DNA from: Mangifera indica
Taxonomy: Eukaryota > Streptophyta > Magnoliopsida > Sapindales > Anacardiaceae
Assembly (NCBI RefSeq): GCF_011075055.1
Contig: NC_058150.1
Coordinates: 8,004,006 to 8,068,005 of the forward strand
Direction of reading: 5' to 3'
DNA: 64,000 nucleotides
This document shows positions 1 to 13,130 of the stretch, one piece after another. Under the pieces are notes generated by a model. That model made no database searches and was not told where the DNA came from. It was given only the letters and a program-made list of their open reading frames with translations. Within the stretch, counting starts at the first letter, position 1. Every line of letters starts with the position of its first letter. The position numbers and the translations under genes are program-made.

Positions 1-1403
1 CTCTTTCGTATCAACGGGGCGCCATTGGTTAAAGCTGCAGGTGAAAAGTTTTTGAGTTCAAAACTCGACCACGCACAAAACAGGGGCTTTTGCGACTTGA
101 CAAGTGAAGGGTTTGTATTCATTAGCGTTTCTCTTGCGTTTGATCGAGGACCTTTGTCGTCCAAAGTAATTATCAATAATTGACTTGTCGGATGTTATGC
201 AAGGAGTTCTATAGACATTTCAATTAAATATTTGAATTTTATGAGTGGTTATCTAATGTCGCTCTTCTTGTCTTTTACATTTTTTGGGTTAAATCTAAAG
301 CCATACTTTATTATCTGCAGTCATAATAATCCCCCTTATTCTTAAAAGGCCACAGATGTATAGTTCATAATATGATGCAATGCAATTATATTGTTTCCAA
401 AGTTCTGTATTTATTTTCCTGTATTATGACTATAATCTATAATGGTTATTTATCTATAATGTTTATAAAATAATGTTTTCAAGTAACTCAAAATAATGCC
501 AGCTACAATCTGTTGTCACAGGGCCAATTTTTCAATGCGCCAATGGCACTAATACACCCGTGATGCATCCAAGCTCTCCCAAACTTGGTTCAACAATACT
601 TCAACTGCGCTTAAGGTTTCGCGACTAAAGTTTGAATCGACAATGCTACAGTATGCTACAGGGATGTCAGTGCAACCAACTTTGCAACGACAAGACAATT
701 ATCAAGCAATAAAACATGATGGTGCTCAAGTGCACTTAATGGTATCAAGTAAATAAAGAGATAAAGTTTACAGGAAATTTTCCAACCTTTTTATTGATTA
801 ACCATAATTTTTACAAAAGGATCATTACATGTATACCCACTCACTCACAAGTGTTTCTCTCAAAAGATGTTATACATGAATGAAGGCTCAAGGCCAACAT
901 TTATACACAAAGAAAAGATAAGATAGACAGCTGGGATTGATCTTGTAATCCCCCCAATCTCTCAGCCAACTTGGAGAGATCCCAGCATTCTCTCCATGAT
1001 TTGCTCAAAGTTCTGTATTTATTTTCCTGTTTTAGACTAAAATCTATAATGGTTACTTATCTATTTTGAAATATAAGAAAAGGGAACTTTGTTTATAAAA
1101 TAAAGTTTTCAACTCAAAATAATGCCAACTATAATCTGTTAGTGTTTACATGTAACACTCAGAGTTTACACTAACAAATAAATAAATCCTGACATTTGTT
1201 CTCTAAATTTCTTAATGGGAAGGGTAAAATTGGACGACTATTGTATTCCTCATTACACATAAATTTAAAAAGTCCCAGACTACAAATTAACAATGATGCT
1301 ACTAGCAGTTATTACAAAATTGTGAAGGGAATCATTTAATTTCCACCGATACAGCTATTTTTAGAACAATAAAACCATTACACGAATAGACCAAAAAAAG
1401 TTA
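1..1403. other. Spacer downstream of HISN3 with a duplicated segment
   Basis: No gene is visible. The stretch holds a direct repeat of about 115-135 bp (398-513 and 1007-1141, listed separately). Its right end, about 1180-1403, is the probable 3' UTR of HISN3, which is read on the minus strand. Bases 1-100 carry a weak tRNA-promoter-like pair, a box-A-like TTGGTTAAAGCTG and a box-B-like GTTCAAAAC near 54. This could be a SINE remnant cut by the window edge, but that is inference only. Confidence 0.5.
398..1141 (+). repeat. Direct repeat pair flanking ~490 bp
   Basis: The segment starting AAAGTTCTGTATTTATTTTC at about 398 recurs at about 1007. Both copies continue through ATCTATAATGGTTA, TTTATAAAATAA and CTCAAAATAATGCCA to AATCTGTT, ending near 513 and 1141. 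The second copy has about 20 extra bases (GAAATATAAGAAAAGGGAAC). The pair could be terminal repeats of a small retroelement or a simple local duplication. No primer-binding site was recognised. Confidence 0.6.
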
Positions 1404-3856
1404 CTAATTTGTCAAGACCTGTTGCTGGGAATGCCAAGCAAGAACATCTTTGTATGCTAGGTTCCCACCAAATATATCTAAAGCACTGCCAACAGTAATA
1501 TCCACCCGCCCCATACCCACCGATTTTATCTTCTCCAAATCGCCCATTGTCGTCACACCACCGGCATAAGTCACAGGAATCTACCATCAAATACCCACAT
1601 GCATCACCAAATTATACTTGTATAAGATTGAATCTGAAGGCTAAGTTAAACAAGGGTAACAGTCTTATGGAGATGGTAACATCAGGGAAAATTAGTGTTG
1701 ACAGAATAAAGAGACAAAGCTATCCAAAGCATTCAGAAAATATTCAGGCAGAAATGCAAATATAACAAGATATTCTGTGTGACAAATAGGAAATATGAAT
1801 ATAAACACAGCTTCAAAAGTAAGTTACCCACCGGTGAGTGCCTGCCAAGCAATGCCACAAGCTCTTCATCAATACCGAGCCTACAATGAATGAAAACTTG
1901 AACTCAGAATTTCCTAAAATAATATTTTGACTTGAGATGACCATATCCTTGTAAATTACAGTCTAAAATCTGATTTGTCCTTCAGTTTTTCAAAAAACAA
2001 CTAGCTTAAAGCCAATTGATTGGCAGCAATCCAAACCCCAAAATAAAAAAAATTAAAAAAAGCAGCAATGTAGCACTTACTTTTTCCCTTCAACATCAAC
2101 ACCATGGACCAAAAATTCATCTGCATAACGGGCAAGAAAATCTAACACATTTTCATCAAGATATACATCACTGAATTTCTGCCATCTATCAGTGACAATT
2201 GCATATTTACCATCCTGCAAGTCAAAAAATTAAAAAAATACAATGCTAAGGAAATAGAAAGTTGAAGCTAAAACTTTCATATGTCAGTTAACATGATAAA
2301 GTAGAGTCCCTTAACAGAACTGGCTTTATATATATGTTCAACCATTATGTCAATATCTCTTCCAAACATCCATTATTTTTTATACCCTGTTTTGCATAAG
2401 AGAACCCATCCCCTTAGCATTAATGTGGTTAAGTAACCACAAAAATTCCACAAGTATGCCATAACGTCAATATATCAGTGGTTGAATATGTTATGCATAT
2501 GCCTAATTCGCTAATGACTCGTATATTATCATTCCATACCTTCTTTCGACAACTAAGGTCCAATACAAGTCTCTGCTTACCAATGACATTGACAAGATCT
2601 TTAAGCCTTTCAAGGTCCATTTGACCATTGCTAAATACATACTGTAATAAACCACAGAAGAATGTAAATTAATAAGTACTCTATGGAAATATATAACATA
2701 AGAGTTATCCTCTACACAAAATAACCTGAAAAGCCATAATATTAATAAAGATTAAGTAAGACTAATGCAGAAAGATATATGAAATGAAACATGTTATGAT
2801 CTTCCTAGGATATTTCTTAACCTCAATATCAAAGTGTTATTACAGTTGCATCCAGCTTGAGCACACGTGCCAAAATTTATAAAATTAGGAAGAAAAGCAA
2901 GTAGAAAAAAAAAAAACATTGGAATTTAATTGCCCCTCAATTTCAACATAGATTTTAGATTTGCATGTTGTGTAAATAAGAAAGACAAAACAGGAAGAGG
3001 CATATCAACTATCAAATTTAAAACTGCCAAAGAAAAATAGAAAATAGCAACATACTGAAGTAACAATAACGTGGCTGGCTCCCTCCTCAATGTAACTCAA
3101 AGCGTTGTCCGGATTAATCCCACCTCCAACTTGTAAATTGCCTAGAATATTCCAGTCCTCACAGTAAGTTCATAAGAGGAAAAATCTGTAAGTTCTAACA
3201 TATTCTTCACAGGAAATACAAAAAGAGGGTTTATGTTATTTTTTTCATGGAAACAGGCCCAGAACACGTCTTTCATTGCTTGATGATTGCATAAAACATA
3301 TATCATATGTGATCAATTTTCTTTACAAAAGAGATACAATCTCCTGTAAATACTAAAACCTGAAAACAGTTTGATACAAGAAAAAGTAAGAAATTCAATT
3401 TCTCAAAGGGTAAATAGGTACCAGGATAGGCATGAAGTGCTTCAATGGTAGCAGCTTTACTTAAATGGTCAGCTCCAATCATGATAAGATGGCCACCAGT
3501 AAGCCCATCTTCCTTGTACATATTCGCAAACTCTGCAGCGGATTTATCAGATACAAAATTCGTTACAAGCTTTGTCCCATCATCATTTGAATCCCTAAGT
3601 GTTGACCCAACAATTTGTTTCACTTTCCCCTAATCAAAATGACTCAAAAACTGTAAGCCAATCAACAAAAAAGAGTTAAAAATTTAGTAAGGTTGGAAAT
3701 TACCTTGTGTATGTCAATGCAGGGACGGAATCCAACTGCGCATCGAACGGTGCGGCGCCAAACATTCTGGAGTTTAATCTTTGATGAGCCACTGAGTTTT
3801 TTGTTAAGGAATATTTGGTTTGGAGAAGGAGAAACTATACCTCGTAGTGAGGCCAT
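1404..3856 (-). CDS. HISN3: HISN3, BBMII (ProFAR) isomerase, plastid histidine biosynthesis
   Basis: The product is 302 aa. It isomerises the aminoimidazole carboxamide ribotide intermediate (BBMII/ProFAR) to its ribulosyl form, the HisA step of histidine synthesis. Minus-strand exons are 3856-3704, 3629-3422, 3141-3056, 2641-2540, 2214-2081, 1880-1832 and 1580-1404; frames join at every GT-AG junction. The first ~40 residues are rich in Ser, Lys and Arg with few acids, as expected of a chloroplast transit peptide. The barrel follows with [17 protein letters not shown], then [28 protein letters not shown] and IPVTYAGGV. These match eukaryotic HISN3/HIS6. Length fits the Arabidopsis enzyme (~304 aa). 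The start chosen gives MASLRG. An in-frame Met 9 codons upstream (3883) is possible and would only lengthen the transit peptide. The gene is intact. Confidence 0.93.
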
Positions 3857-4598
3857 TCTGAAAGGAGACTGATTTTGGAACAACGGAAATTGAAATGAAA
3901 AGGATTTTATTTGTATAAAATAATTTCAGGTTTGGCTTCAATTTACAGAAGCGGCTGAAATTTTTTTCTGGCGGAAGAGGGGTTTGAAGAAGCTTTTACA
4001 ATGAAAAAAGAAACTTAGGTTTCTCTAAGTTACTTTCTGTTCTAAAAATATTAGAAATAACAAGTCCAAAAGACTTATTTCCAGCCAAGCCAAGGTTTTA
4101 CTCCGTTGACAGTGTGTTATCTGCTACCACTTAAAAATTCGAACCCTTGCCTGTCAATTATTAAAAAAATCTTATTAGCGATAATAATAGTAATATTTAA
4201 AAAATAAAATTTTATTTTTTTCTTTATTTAATTTCAAAAATTAATAAATTCTTTCTTTTAATTTGAAGAAATTATATTTTTTCTTTTAATTACATTGACC
4301 CTATTTCATATACCAAAATGAAATTGATTATAATTTTTAGTATTAAATGGAAATAACCAAAATTACTAGACCAAAAGTTGCTTCCACCAAAGATTAGGTG
4401 TAATCTCAAACTTCTTTTTTCCAATTTTTAAAAATTTAAAGTCTTACTTATAAATAAAATTATTAAAATTATTAGTTAAAATTTAGAGTAAAACGGTTAT
4501 TTAATAAAATAATTTAAAAACTAAAGTTTTATTACATTCTCTCTTCCCAAAGTTTAAAAATCTAACTTATTTCTAAAGTTTGAAAAGTAACAATTTCA

Positions 4599-4976
4599 CC
4601 CTTAGAGTTTTGAAACCATCATAAAAAATGGTACCATCTTTGGCCACAATCGTAGTTTCTACCCATGTTTGCCCTCCCACCCAAGCTATATCTCTCTGTT
4701 GACTTGTTTCCACTTATCAATTAAAGTGATTAACTCTGACGAAGACGATCTCATCTTCGTTGTCTTCGTCTAAGATCTCAGATGAAGACAATATCTTCAT
4801 CTAATTCGTTTGAGATGAAGACACTCAACAAATACGATTTCGTCTTCGTCAGAGAATATCATTGTCGTTGGTGGGTGAGAACAAGTCGGTAGAAAGAGAT
4901 AAATTGAGAGAGAGAGTCAATGCAATCGGAGATAATGAACTTCGTCATCTCTAACCATGGTTTCAAAACTTTAGGG
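4599..4976. repeat. Foldback (inverted-repeat) element
   Basis: Two arms are inverted copies. The left arm begins CCCTTAGAGTTTTGAAACCAT and ends CTCTGACGAAGACGA (about 4733-4749). The right arm begins TCGTCTTCGTCAGAG (about 4838) and ends ATGGTTTCAAAACTTTAGGGG. The innermost 15 bp are perfectly complementary and the outer ~19 bp nearly so; the parts between are diverged but alignable (TCTCTCTGTTGACTTGTT against its partner). The loop of about 90 bp also contains GAAGAC/GTCTTC repeats. It looks like a MITE or foldback transposon without coding capacity. No target duplication was identified. Confidence 0.6.
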
Positions 4977-5136
4977 GCGTACTTCGCTGTCTCCAACAAG
5001 TACCCAATTTTTGGTTTCAGTTTCTATTCGGAATCAGCCTTCCCTTGGGTAGATTCTGATTCCAATTTTACAGAATCAATTCGTTCCAATTTCACCTCTT
5101 AAAGAACCTAAACTAGAATCGAAATTTAGGGATAAA

Positions 5137-5140
<4 letters not shown>

Positions 5141-5205
<65 letters not shown>
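5141..5205. repeat. (AT)n microsatellite, ~65 bp
   Basis: Uninterrupted AT dinucleotide run of about 32 units, likely length-polymorphic. Confidence 0.97.
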
Positions 5206-5211
<6 letters not shown>

Positions 5212-5739
5212 ATTATGGAAATATGTTCAAAATGCCATTAACATTTCCAAAAACTTTGTTAACAAATAACTTTGAAGTTGAATTTTAATTATTGAAAAAC
5301 GTCACCTTGTGGCACCAACCAAAACTTGTTATCTGCAGTGATATAATTAACTTGTTGGGTGAATTGTAAGCAATGAGGGGAGGTTGTTAAAAGAGTGTGG
5401 ATATGTTTGATGTTGGAGGAAAGAGTGGAGAGTTGAAGAGTTTGCTACATGGCGACAAAAATGATAGCCCCCTAAAATGAGTGGGACTAAGTCCTTTGCC
5501 CGTTAAAAAATCCTAAAATAAAAAATTTTTAATTAGCCCTTTAAAATAAAAAATATCATTAAACCCCAAAAATTGGATAATTCCTCAGCACCCCTACCGT
5601 GCAGCCCTGCGTGTCTAGTGTTGTAAACCTTAGAAGGTTTGAAAACCTGTAAAAACACTTCTCATCTTCAACTCTTCTCACCATGCGTGATTTGCCCAGT
5701 GACTACAAATCATGCATGATCGAATCGCCTCCAATTATA

Positions 5740-6140
5740 ATTATCAGTATCTTATGATACACAATACATATTATAAGTACAATACGATATAAATAAAAAA
5801 TGGTACATATCATGAGATATATTGAATTAATACAATATAGTAGACGTATCGTTTGAATTAACACAATATAGTAGATGTATCATACGATACAATACATATT
5901 ATTAATATAAATCGATATATTTTTTAAAGAAAATGATAATGTAGTATAAGAAATTTTAAAATTTTAAGGATGTTTGTGTTATTTTTCAAAATAATGACAC
6001 GCCAATTTGATTTTTTTATTATTTTATTAATTTTTTATGAATTCATTTTTTAAAAATCGTATCATATGATATGATGCAATATTTGATACACAATATGAAA
6101 AATTACGTTTTTAATATATGATATGATATACGATTCACTA
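5740..6140. repeat. ATATGATAC-rich repeat block
   Basis: Many copies of ATGATAC/GTATCAT in both orientations occur at both ends (TATCTTATGATACACAATAC near 5748, CGTATCATATGATATGATGC near 6058). A ~34-bp direct repeat (TTGAATTAATACAATATAGTAGACGTATC-like) occurs twice near 5823-5885. The layout suggests a degenerate MITE or palindromic repeat. Ends are not sharply defined. Confidence 0.4.
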
Positions 6141-7072
6141 CCATGTCACCAATCTCAAATGTTTGAATTCGATTTCATCATCAGTAAATTTATATACCTA
6201 ATCTAACACAAAACCCCTAACAAATTTTATCCAAAACGCGAACTATTCAAACTATTTACGAAAATTCTAAACTAGAAATACCAAACCCTAAAATGCCCAA
6301 AATCTACACCAATATCTTTAGATCTCTACACTAAAAGGTATTAAATATGATAAGAAATAATTTAATAACCTTTGAAGTCATTTTTGTGGTAACAAATCTG
6401 CCCAAAAAATGGTGAAATTTCACGGTATTGGGTGTGTGAGATTCATATAAACATATGGGGGTGGGAGTGTGAGTTTGCAAATCTGAAATTGAATTTAAGA
6501 ATCTTTTATATACGTGAGCATTTTTGTTATTGTGCATACTTTTGGTTTTATTCATTTAACATTACAAAATTGATTAATTACGATTAATTTAAGTTAATTA
6601 TGATTAATTTAATTAATTTCCCGTATAAATGACTTGCCAAGAAGATGGTTAAAATCATTAACCAGATTGATCATGAAAGCCCATGGTCATTTGCAAAAAC
6701 TGTGCTAAACGTGGACAATAATCGAAGAACATCTCCAGAGGTGGACAAGGCCCATTGGCCAGAAACATTAACTATCGAAAGTCCACCTCCAGACTAACAG
6801 AGCTCTGCAGACTCCAAACTCCAAAGTTCCAAATATAATGGAGGGCAGACACACTAAACCAACAGTCACGAATGTACGTGGCAAGCATCTACCCGTCCAT
6901 TAAAAATAACAAATGAAGACTCCACATTCAGATAAAGTATGTTTTCTAATCTTTCAGTGATAATGCAGTACACATCATGGTGAGTTGGTGATTGTTATTT
7001 CTTGTAGTTTAATATAAATGAAAACGATTTTGACGATATCAAATATTAATTAAAGATTGTTTCCTTGGTTAT

Positions 7073-7080
7073 TATATATT
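7073..7080 (+). promoter_or_regulatory. Candidate TATA box of GLYR1
   Basis: A TATATATT-like motif lies about 80 bp before the GLYR1 start codon, which would leave a 5' UTR of roughly 50 nt. It is positional evidence only, in AT-rich DNA. Confidence 0.3.
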
Positions 7081-7159
7081 TGGAGTAAGATAAGAACTAG
7101 GTCTGAAAGTGAAAAAAATCACTGGAGGCAGAGAAGGGTAGTAACAAGAATTAAGCAAA

Positions 7160-9998
7160 ATGGAGGTGGGTTTTCTTGGTTTAGGAATAATGGGAAAAGC
7201 CATTTCTATGAATCTCCTTCAACATGGGTTTAAAGTTACTGTGTGGAACAGGAGTTTGTCGAAGGTATTTTATTTTGAGAAACTTAGTGTTTTTTTGTGT
7301 CAGTTGTTAACTTTGTTTAGATCTTGCAAAGAGTTTGTTGCTTGTTTTAGCGATATTGGAAATTGGGGTTATGGATTTATAGCCTATGGTAAACTAAAAG
7401 GGTTTTTTATTTTTCCCTTATAATTTTGTTTGACTTTTGGTGCTTTGTGTAGTGTAATGAACTTGTGGCACATGGAGCTACGGTGGGAGAAAGTCCGGCT
7501 GAAGTAGTTAAGAAGTGCAAGATTACATTTGGGATGTTGGCTGATCCTCCAGCTGCACTTTCGGTCAGTAACTTTGTGTGTTTTTGGTGTTCAGTGTTTC
7601 ATTTTATGAGCTTAGGTTTTATATGATATTTGTTTTAACTGGGATGATGTGTTATGGTGATTCTGAGTAGGTTGTGTTTGACAAAGGTGGTATTTTGGAG
7701 CAAATTTGCCCCGGAAAAGGTTACATTGACATGTCAACTGTTGATCCTGAAACTTCTACAAAGATCAGCCAGGTTTGTGGTTTCCTGAGGTCATTTAGAT
7801 TAGAAGAGTATTGATTCCGTGCTTGATTATTCAGCATATTAATATTGATTTTTTAAGGGTATGCTCTGCTGACAATTAGTCTAACTCTCACACAAGTGAT
7901 GGGCTAGACAATAGGATTCAGATTAAGATTATCTTGAATTAGTTAAATTTGATGCAAAAACATTAGGAGGGAATTATTATTTATAAGTCTTCAAGTTTCA
8001 GATATTCTCTCAAGAAAAATGGCTTCTTGTTTTAGGTGTTTTGAGATACATAAACACTGTTGTTCATATCTCGTAGGGTTATATATGAATTGGGAGCTTA
8101 ACTACGCACAATGAATTTTTCAATCTTTAATATGTTGCGTCAATGTTATGTTATTTTCTTTTGGCTATCTGGTAAATGCAAAAACGTGTGTAGAAACAGA
8201 TTCCTTGGGGGTCACAGTCAATGGCAATTTCATTTTTGTTTTTGTACAATATGATTATATATGGTGGTAGTTCAGCTATCAAATGATTATATTTTGCAAG
8301 GATGAAGCAAACCAAAAAAAAAAGAGAATCTATTGAACATGAATATCTACAGGCAATTTCAGCTAAGGGTGGTCACTTCCTTGAGGCTCCAGTTTCAGGT
8401 AGCAAACAGCCTGCAGAAACTGGTCAACTAGTAATTCTTTCAGCTGGGGAGAAGGTAAGATTCAATGCACCATTTTGCCTCGCTCTGCAGATATGCAATC
8501 CATTATTGTTTTGAGTGGTATTGTGCTTATAAAATTTTGACACTATATATTTTCCAAATTTTTTTCTTTTGAACAATGCCCTATGAAACTCAGTTGGGTA
8601 ACCATTTAAACTTACTTTTGTCATACAAGTGATCCACTTTTCCTGTCCAATGAAAATAAGGAATAAAACAAGTGGGTCTAAAGGGTCAGAGAATTCACTT
8701 TTGTTAACACACTACCATGTGCTTTCATGCAACTCTTGAATTTTGGCCAAGATGAAGCTAGAAATAGATTCTAAATTTTTCTAATACTTTTAGAAGACTA
8801 CAAATGTTTTCTTTCTATCTGATAATGCTGACTGTATCATATATGTATTTCTAATGTAGGCACTCTATGATGATGCAATTCCAGCTCTGAATGTAATCGG
8901 AAAGAAGTCTTTCTTCTTGGGGGAGATTGGAAATGGAGCGAAAATGAAACTTGTTGTCAACATGATAATGGGCTGGTAATGATTTTTTTCAAACAAATGT
9001 AATTTTTAATTTTCAATGAGCCAGCACGAAGTTTTTGGTATAGTAATATATTAGATGGTAACATCCTATTATGCTTGTATTTTTAGTTTTATTTCTTTCA
9101 GCCTGAGAAATCATGATTTAACAACCTAAGCCTTAGATTACCTGACTGTGACTATGGAATAATAATCCTCAATCCTGGATAATTTTGTTATTGAAACAAG
9201 TTACTTGGCTTGCTGCAGAGTAGGCAGAATGATAATATCCAGTCTCCATGAAGTGGAGAACTATTCTTACAACGAAATTTCTTTTCAGATACTTGCAGAT
9301 TGCTAATAACTTTGAAATTGGCAAACAATTTGATTTTGTGCTATAAAATTTACACGAAGCACAGCCTGCTAACAAATTTCCAAAGACTTTATTTATTAGT
9401 CATTGGTGTTGTATCTTTGAGTACCATCATTTTGAAGTGTTTTGAATAATAGTTTTATCTATTTTGTTCATTGCAGTATGATGAATGCATTTTCTGAAGG
9501 GCTAGTACTGTCAGAAAAGAGTGGACTAGACCCTCGCAGTTTACTTGAAGTACTGGTGAGACAGTTGCTCAGCACTTCTGTGCTAATTTATATTGGTACT
9601 GAGCTAATTGGGATTAGTTAATGTTTTGCAGGATCTTGGTGGTATTGCTAATCCTATGTTCAGGGGGAAAGGTCCTGGTATGCTTCAGGGCAATCACTCG
9701 CCTGCCTTCCCTCTTAAACATCAGCAGAAGGACATAAGACTTGCTCTTGCTCTTGGAGATGAAAATGCCGTATCGATGCCAGTAGCAGCAGCTGCTAATG
9801 AGGTTAGTTCTTCTTTCAACTTCGTTATGACTATAATAAAAACTTATTAAGTATGCAATTGGGATGAAGATTTTGGCCAGAATACACGTGAATCTGATGT
9901 AAATATACCTTGTGTAGACTTACAAAAGGGCCAGAAACTTGGGATTGGGGGACCTTGACTTTTCTGCTGTTTATGAGGCCGTGAAGGGTCCTAATTGA
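7160..9998 (+). CDS. GLYR1: GLYR1, NADPH-dependent glyoxylate/succinic semialdehyde reductase
   Basis: The product is 288 aa, of the beta-hydroxyacid dehydrogenase family. It reduces glyoxylate and succinic semialdehyde with NADPH. Exons are 7160-7264, 7453-7563, 7671-7772, 8353-8454, 8860-8975, 9477-9555, 9632-9802 and 9918-9998, all in frame. The Rossmann dinucleotide motif GLGIMG is at residues 7-12, followed by VTVWNRSLSK. Residues reported as important in the Arabidopsis enzyme fall at the same numbers: Thr95 (MSTVDPE), Ser121 (PVSGSKQPAE), Lys170 (NGAKMKLVVN) and Asp239 (HQQKDIRLALALGDEN). The protein ends DLDFSAVYEAVKGPN. As I recall, Arabidopsis GLYR1 ends in Ser-Arg-Glu, which is absent here. 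No transit peptide precedes the Rossmann fold, so the cytosolic GLYR1 type is favoured over the organellar GLYR2 type. The gene is intact. Confidence 0.95.
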
Positions 9999-12900
9999 TC
10001 GCTTGAAGCCATACTTTGTGCTTAACAACTTCAAAGTTATTGCTTCTAATGTAAGGTGGCTCAGAGTTTCAACAACTGTGATGGCTGTGATCATTGAGAT
10101 ACAATAATTTCATGTAGTATGTTCTCGTTGGATTACTAGTTCCTTATCTCCGTGGCTGTGTAATGAACGTTTTTGATCAATGTGAAATTATAATCCATGA
10201 TAGAATTATAAAATTTTCCCTGTTTTCGTTGAAATGATGCAAAGTAATTTCAAGCAATGTGTGTGAAGACAACAATGGGGATCCTCAAACCGTGAAGAGA
10301 TTAAATTTCCTGATAATGCTCCCCTGGCCAAGTTACCACTAAAGATTGCTTTCCCATCTAAGGACTTGAAGGAGAGTGTTGAGTATTAAACTAGCTTTAA
10401 ATTTGATATGTGCTTTTCTTTTTTTATTGGCTTCGAAGCCGAGTTGGGAGACAATCATTTCTAACCTTAAGCGGAACTCGATATTGAAGGGATTGCACTT
10501 TTCAATTTGATTTGCAAATGCAGGGTAGTTCAGATCCTTGAGGAGAAACTTTGGCTTTCCAAAATTAGTATCATTCAAGCTGTAGTTGTATAGCGTTGCC
10601 AGGTAATATTGCATATAATTTCATATACTAAACCGGGGTGTACAGCTTCAACTGGTCCAGATGGACTTGCTCATGCACATTCATATTGCATTCAATGGCC
10701 TAGCTGTAGAAGCAAGAGCTTAATGACATAGAATTATAGACTAGGCCATGTTAATAAGGGATTCTGAATGGTTAATGACACAAACAAGAGTTCCATCAAC
10801 ATGGAGGTTCAAGAAAATGCGCACGACTTTTGAAGAGCTCAGAGCTTCTCCACAGCCCAATTTCCCGCAAACTGGAGGGTATGCCAAGACATCCATTCGT
10901 GGGGCAGTCACATGCAAGCCCTGTAACATCATGTATATCATGACTTATAATACTACATGTAAAAATAAGTTAAAATTCATTTTTACCATTGTCCCATTGG
11001 GTAATAAATAATACAAAATGGAAACTTATGTAGGGGTAAATTTGTAATCCTGATATTTATTGATGAGCAATGTTATGTCCCTTTCGAGAATACAAATGAG
11101 TACATATATAATATGTTATCATATGATTAGATGTTACTTTATCTTTAATTCAAAATTATTTAATCATATGATAACACAATTCTCATTTATGTATTTAAAA
11201 GTAAGTACACATAATCTTAATATAGAGTAGAGATATATTAATTTTGATATCAAATTTCATTGCGCAAGATAGATAAGTGAAGGTTTTGCTTAATATGGAG
11301 GAGGAAGGTTTTAATAATTTCTCATAATTTAGTGATTTATGTTTTTAGAAAATAAGTAAAATGAGAAATGTGGAATAATAATAAAATAGCCATGAAGTAT
11401 CACTTATACTGAATTAGAAAAATACCTTGGCAATACTCTTGTCAATAAATAATATTTTGTTTTAGATATATTCAAATCTAACATTTACTGCTAAAGTTTT
11501 TTATTTATGAATAATTATTTTATTGTATGACATAAGAAAAAAAAAAAAAGAGGTGTTTATAACATAGAGTGGATTTGAGCCTTAGTTGAGTTGATTCAAA
11601 TTCATTATTTTGTTTGAACAAGTTAAATTCAAATTAAAACTTCAACTTAGTTTAAATGTGGGTCATTTACCTCTTTGATGATAATGTTTATTTTATCAGT
11701 AATATTATTTATTTTGTGGGAACTTTTTTAGAACATTCTATGTCGACTCAAATAAGTTTAAGTTGGGTATATATAGAATTAAATCAAATTCAAACAAACT
11801 CTAAGTTTGGTTTAACTTAGTTCAGTTAAAATTTATTCCTAATTTATGTCATTAAATTTGGATAAAAAGATGAAATTGTGTGGCGACAAAAGGTAATTGT
11901 TTGTAATTGAAACATCAAGATATAAGTATGTTTTCTAAACCTCTGAATTAATTCGAGATATCAGTAAAACTGGTTTGGTTGAACAATGTTGAATACTAAG
12001 AAATCTACGCAGATACTCATTTTTTTCACAATTACCCAAATCCACCCTATTAGGGGAGGATTCAATCTGAATTAAGCTTAAACAAAGATATGTTCAAACC
12101 TGAATCAAATCATGAAGGAGCTGGCTATGACGTGGGGAGGGGAGGAAAGTGATGTGGTAGCTGCTTGTATGATTAGGCTAATGTCGGTGTCATTAGTTTT
12201 TGTTTGGGTTCTTAATTCAGTCAAACATTAGATTTATACAAAGAGATATTTGGGTGTGTTTTTTTATGACAAAGAAAAGAGAAAAGAAAAGAGAAGAAAG
12301 ACCGAAAAAAGAAAGGCAGAAGCACGAAGAAAAATATAAAATAGCTAATTTGAAAAATGAATTTGTTTGCATAATTAGAAATGTAAGTAATGTAAATTAT
12401 ATTTATATTTTATAAAATGACAAAAATATCCATTAACAACAATATATCATCATATAATTAAATATTATTTAATTTTTAATTTATATAATTACATATCATT
12501 ATTTATACATAAAATCATACGCATAACACTAATTTTTTCATTAAATTAGCTTTTAACCAAAGTTTTAGTTCCTAGTAATTTTAGAACTACTCATTCTAGA
12601 GTCACACATTGTTTACAAGTATGCTCTACATATTAAAAAGAAACTGTTACAATATTACCTTCCATTACTTTGTTGAGAGAGTATATTGACAAAATTTATT
12701 GACAACAGAAATCTGACAAGTATACAGTGGGAAATCTGATTGCTCAAACACCGAGAAGCAATAACCCAGTAGTATTCTTTTCTACAAGACTAGAGTTTGT
12801 GTCGTATCAATGTAATGCTGCTGCGAAACATAAAAGTTCTTAGTTTGCCCAAGTTCAGCAACAGTCTAAAAGTTTTGTTAAGACTCAAAAAATCTGCACT

Positions 12901-13130
12901 GTACAAAACTAATGTGTTTTGCCTTCATCCTGTTGCATTTTGTCTCTGACTATGGCACGATAATCCTCTTCAATCAAAATACAGCAAAATTGGCTTCGCG
13001 CGTGCTTTACTGATTTGGATATTAGATCAGGATGGCAACAATAATGAATCGATGGTTACACTCCTGCAAGTAAGTGCTTCCATGTGCAGATATGTAACTA
13101 CCCCAAGCAAGCATTGGACTGAATGGTGCT
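9999..13130. other. Spacer between GLYR1 and RLT3 3' ends
   Basis: These are convergent 3' flanks. About 10000-10250 is probable GLYR1 3' UTR and about 12650-13130 is probable RLT3 3' UTR. Between them lie MITE-like repeats near 11066-11225 and 12415-12540, and a degraded repeat near 11560-11850 whose left end (AGAGTGGATTTGAGCC) resembles the hAT MITE at 14894. Short open frames at 10339-11011 match nothing I recognise and are not called as genes. Confidence 0.5.
11066..11225. repeat. MITE-like repeat, ATGTTATGT family
   Basis: It starts GAGCAATGTTATGT and has an internal ATCATATGATTA / TAATCATATGATAA inverted pair around TTATCTTTAATTC. It ends in a TGTACTTA-type end. The same core (ATCTTTAATT flanked by inverted ATCATATGAT-like arms) recurs at 20195-20357 and 48969-49125. 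Confidence 0.5.

Larger units (their letters stand above)
3857..7159. other. Divergent spacer between HISN3 and GLYR1, repeat-filled
   Basis: The two genes are transcribed away from each other, so this 3.3-kb stretch holds both promoters. The middle is repeat-derived: a foldback element (4599-4976), an AT microsatellite (5141-5205) and a block of ATATGATAC-type repeats (about 5740-6140). Near 6570-6620 there is a short run of repeated GATTAATTTAA units. No credible coding exon was seen. Confidence 0.6.

Noticed and set aside
1..100. tRNA gene or full SINE at the window start
   Set aside because: Box-A-like and box-B-like motifs are present, but no cloverleaf folds out and the left side is cut off. 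Kept only as a remark.
8302..8514. Independent 70-aa gene inside GLYR1
   Set aside because: It is GLYR1 exon 4 (8353-8454) with intron sequence on both sides.
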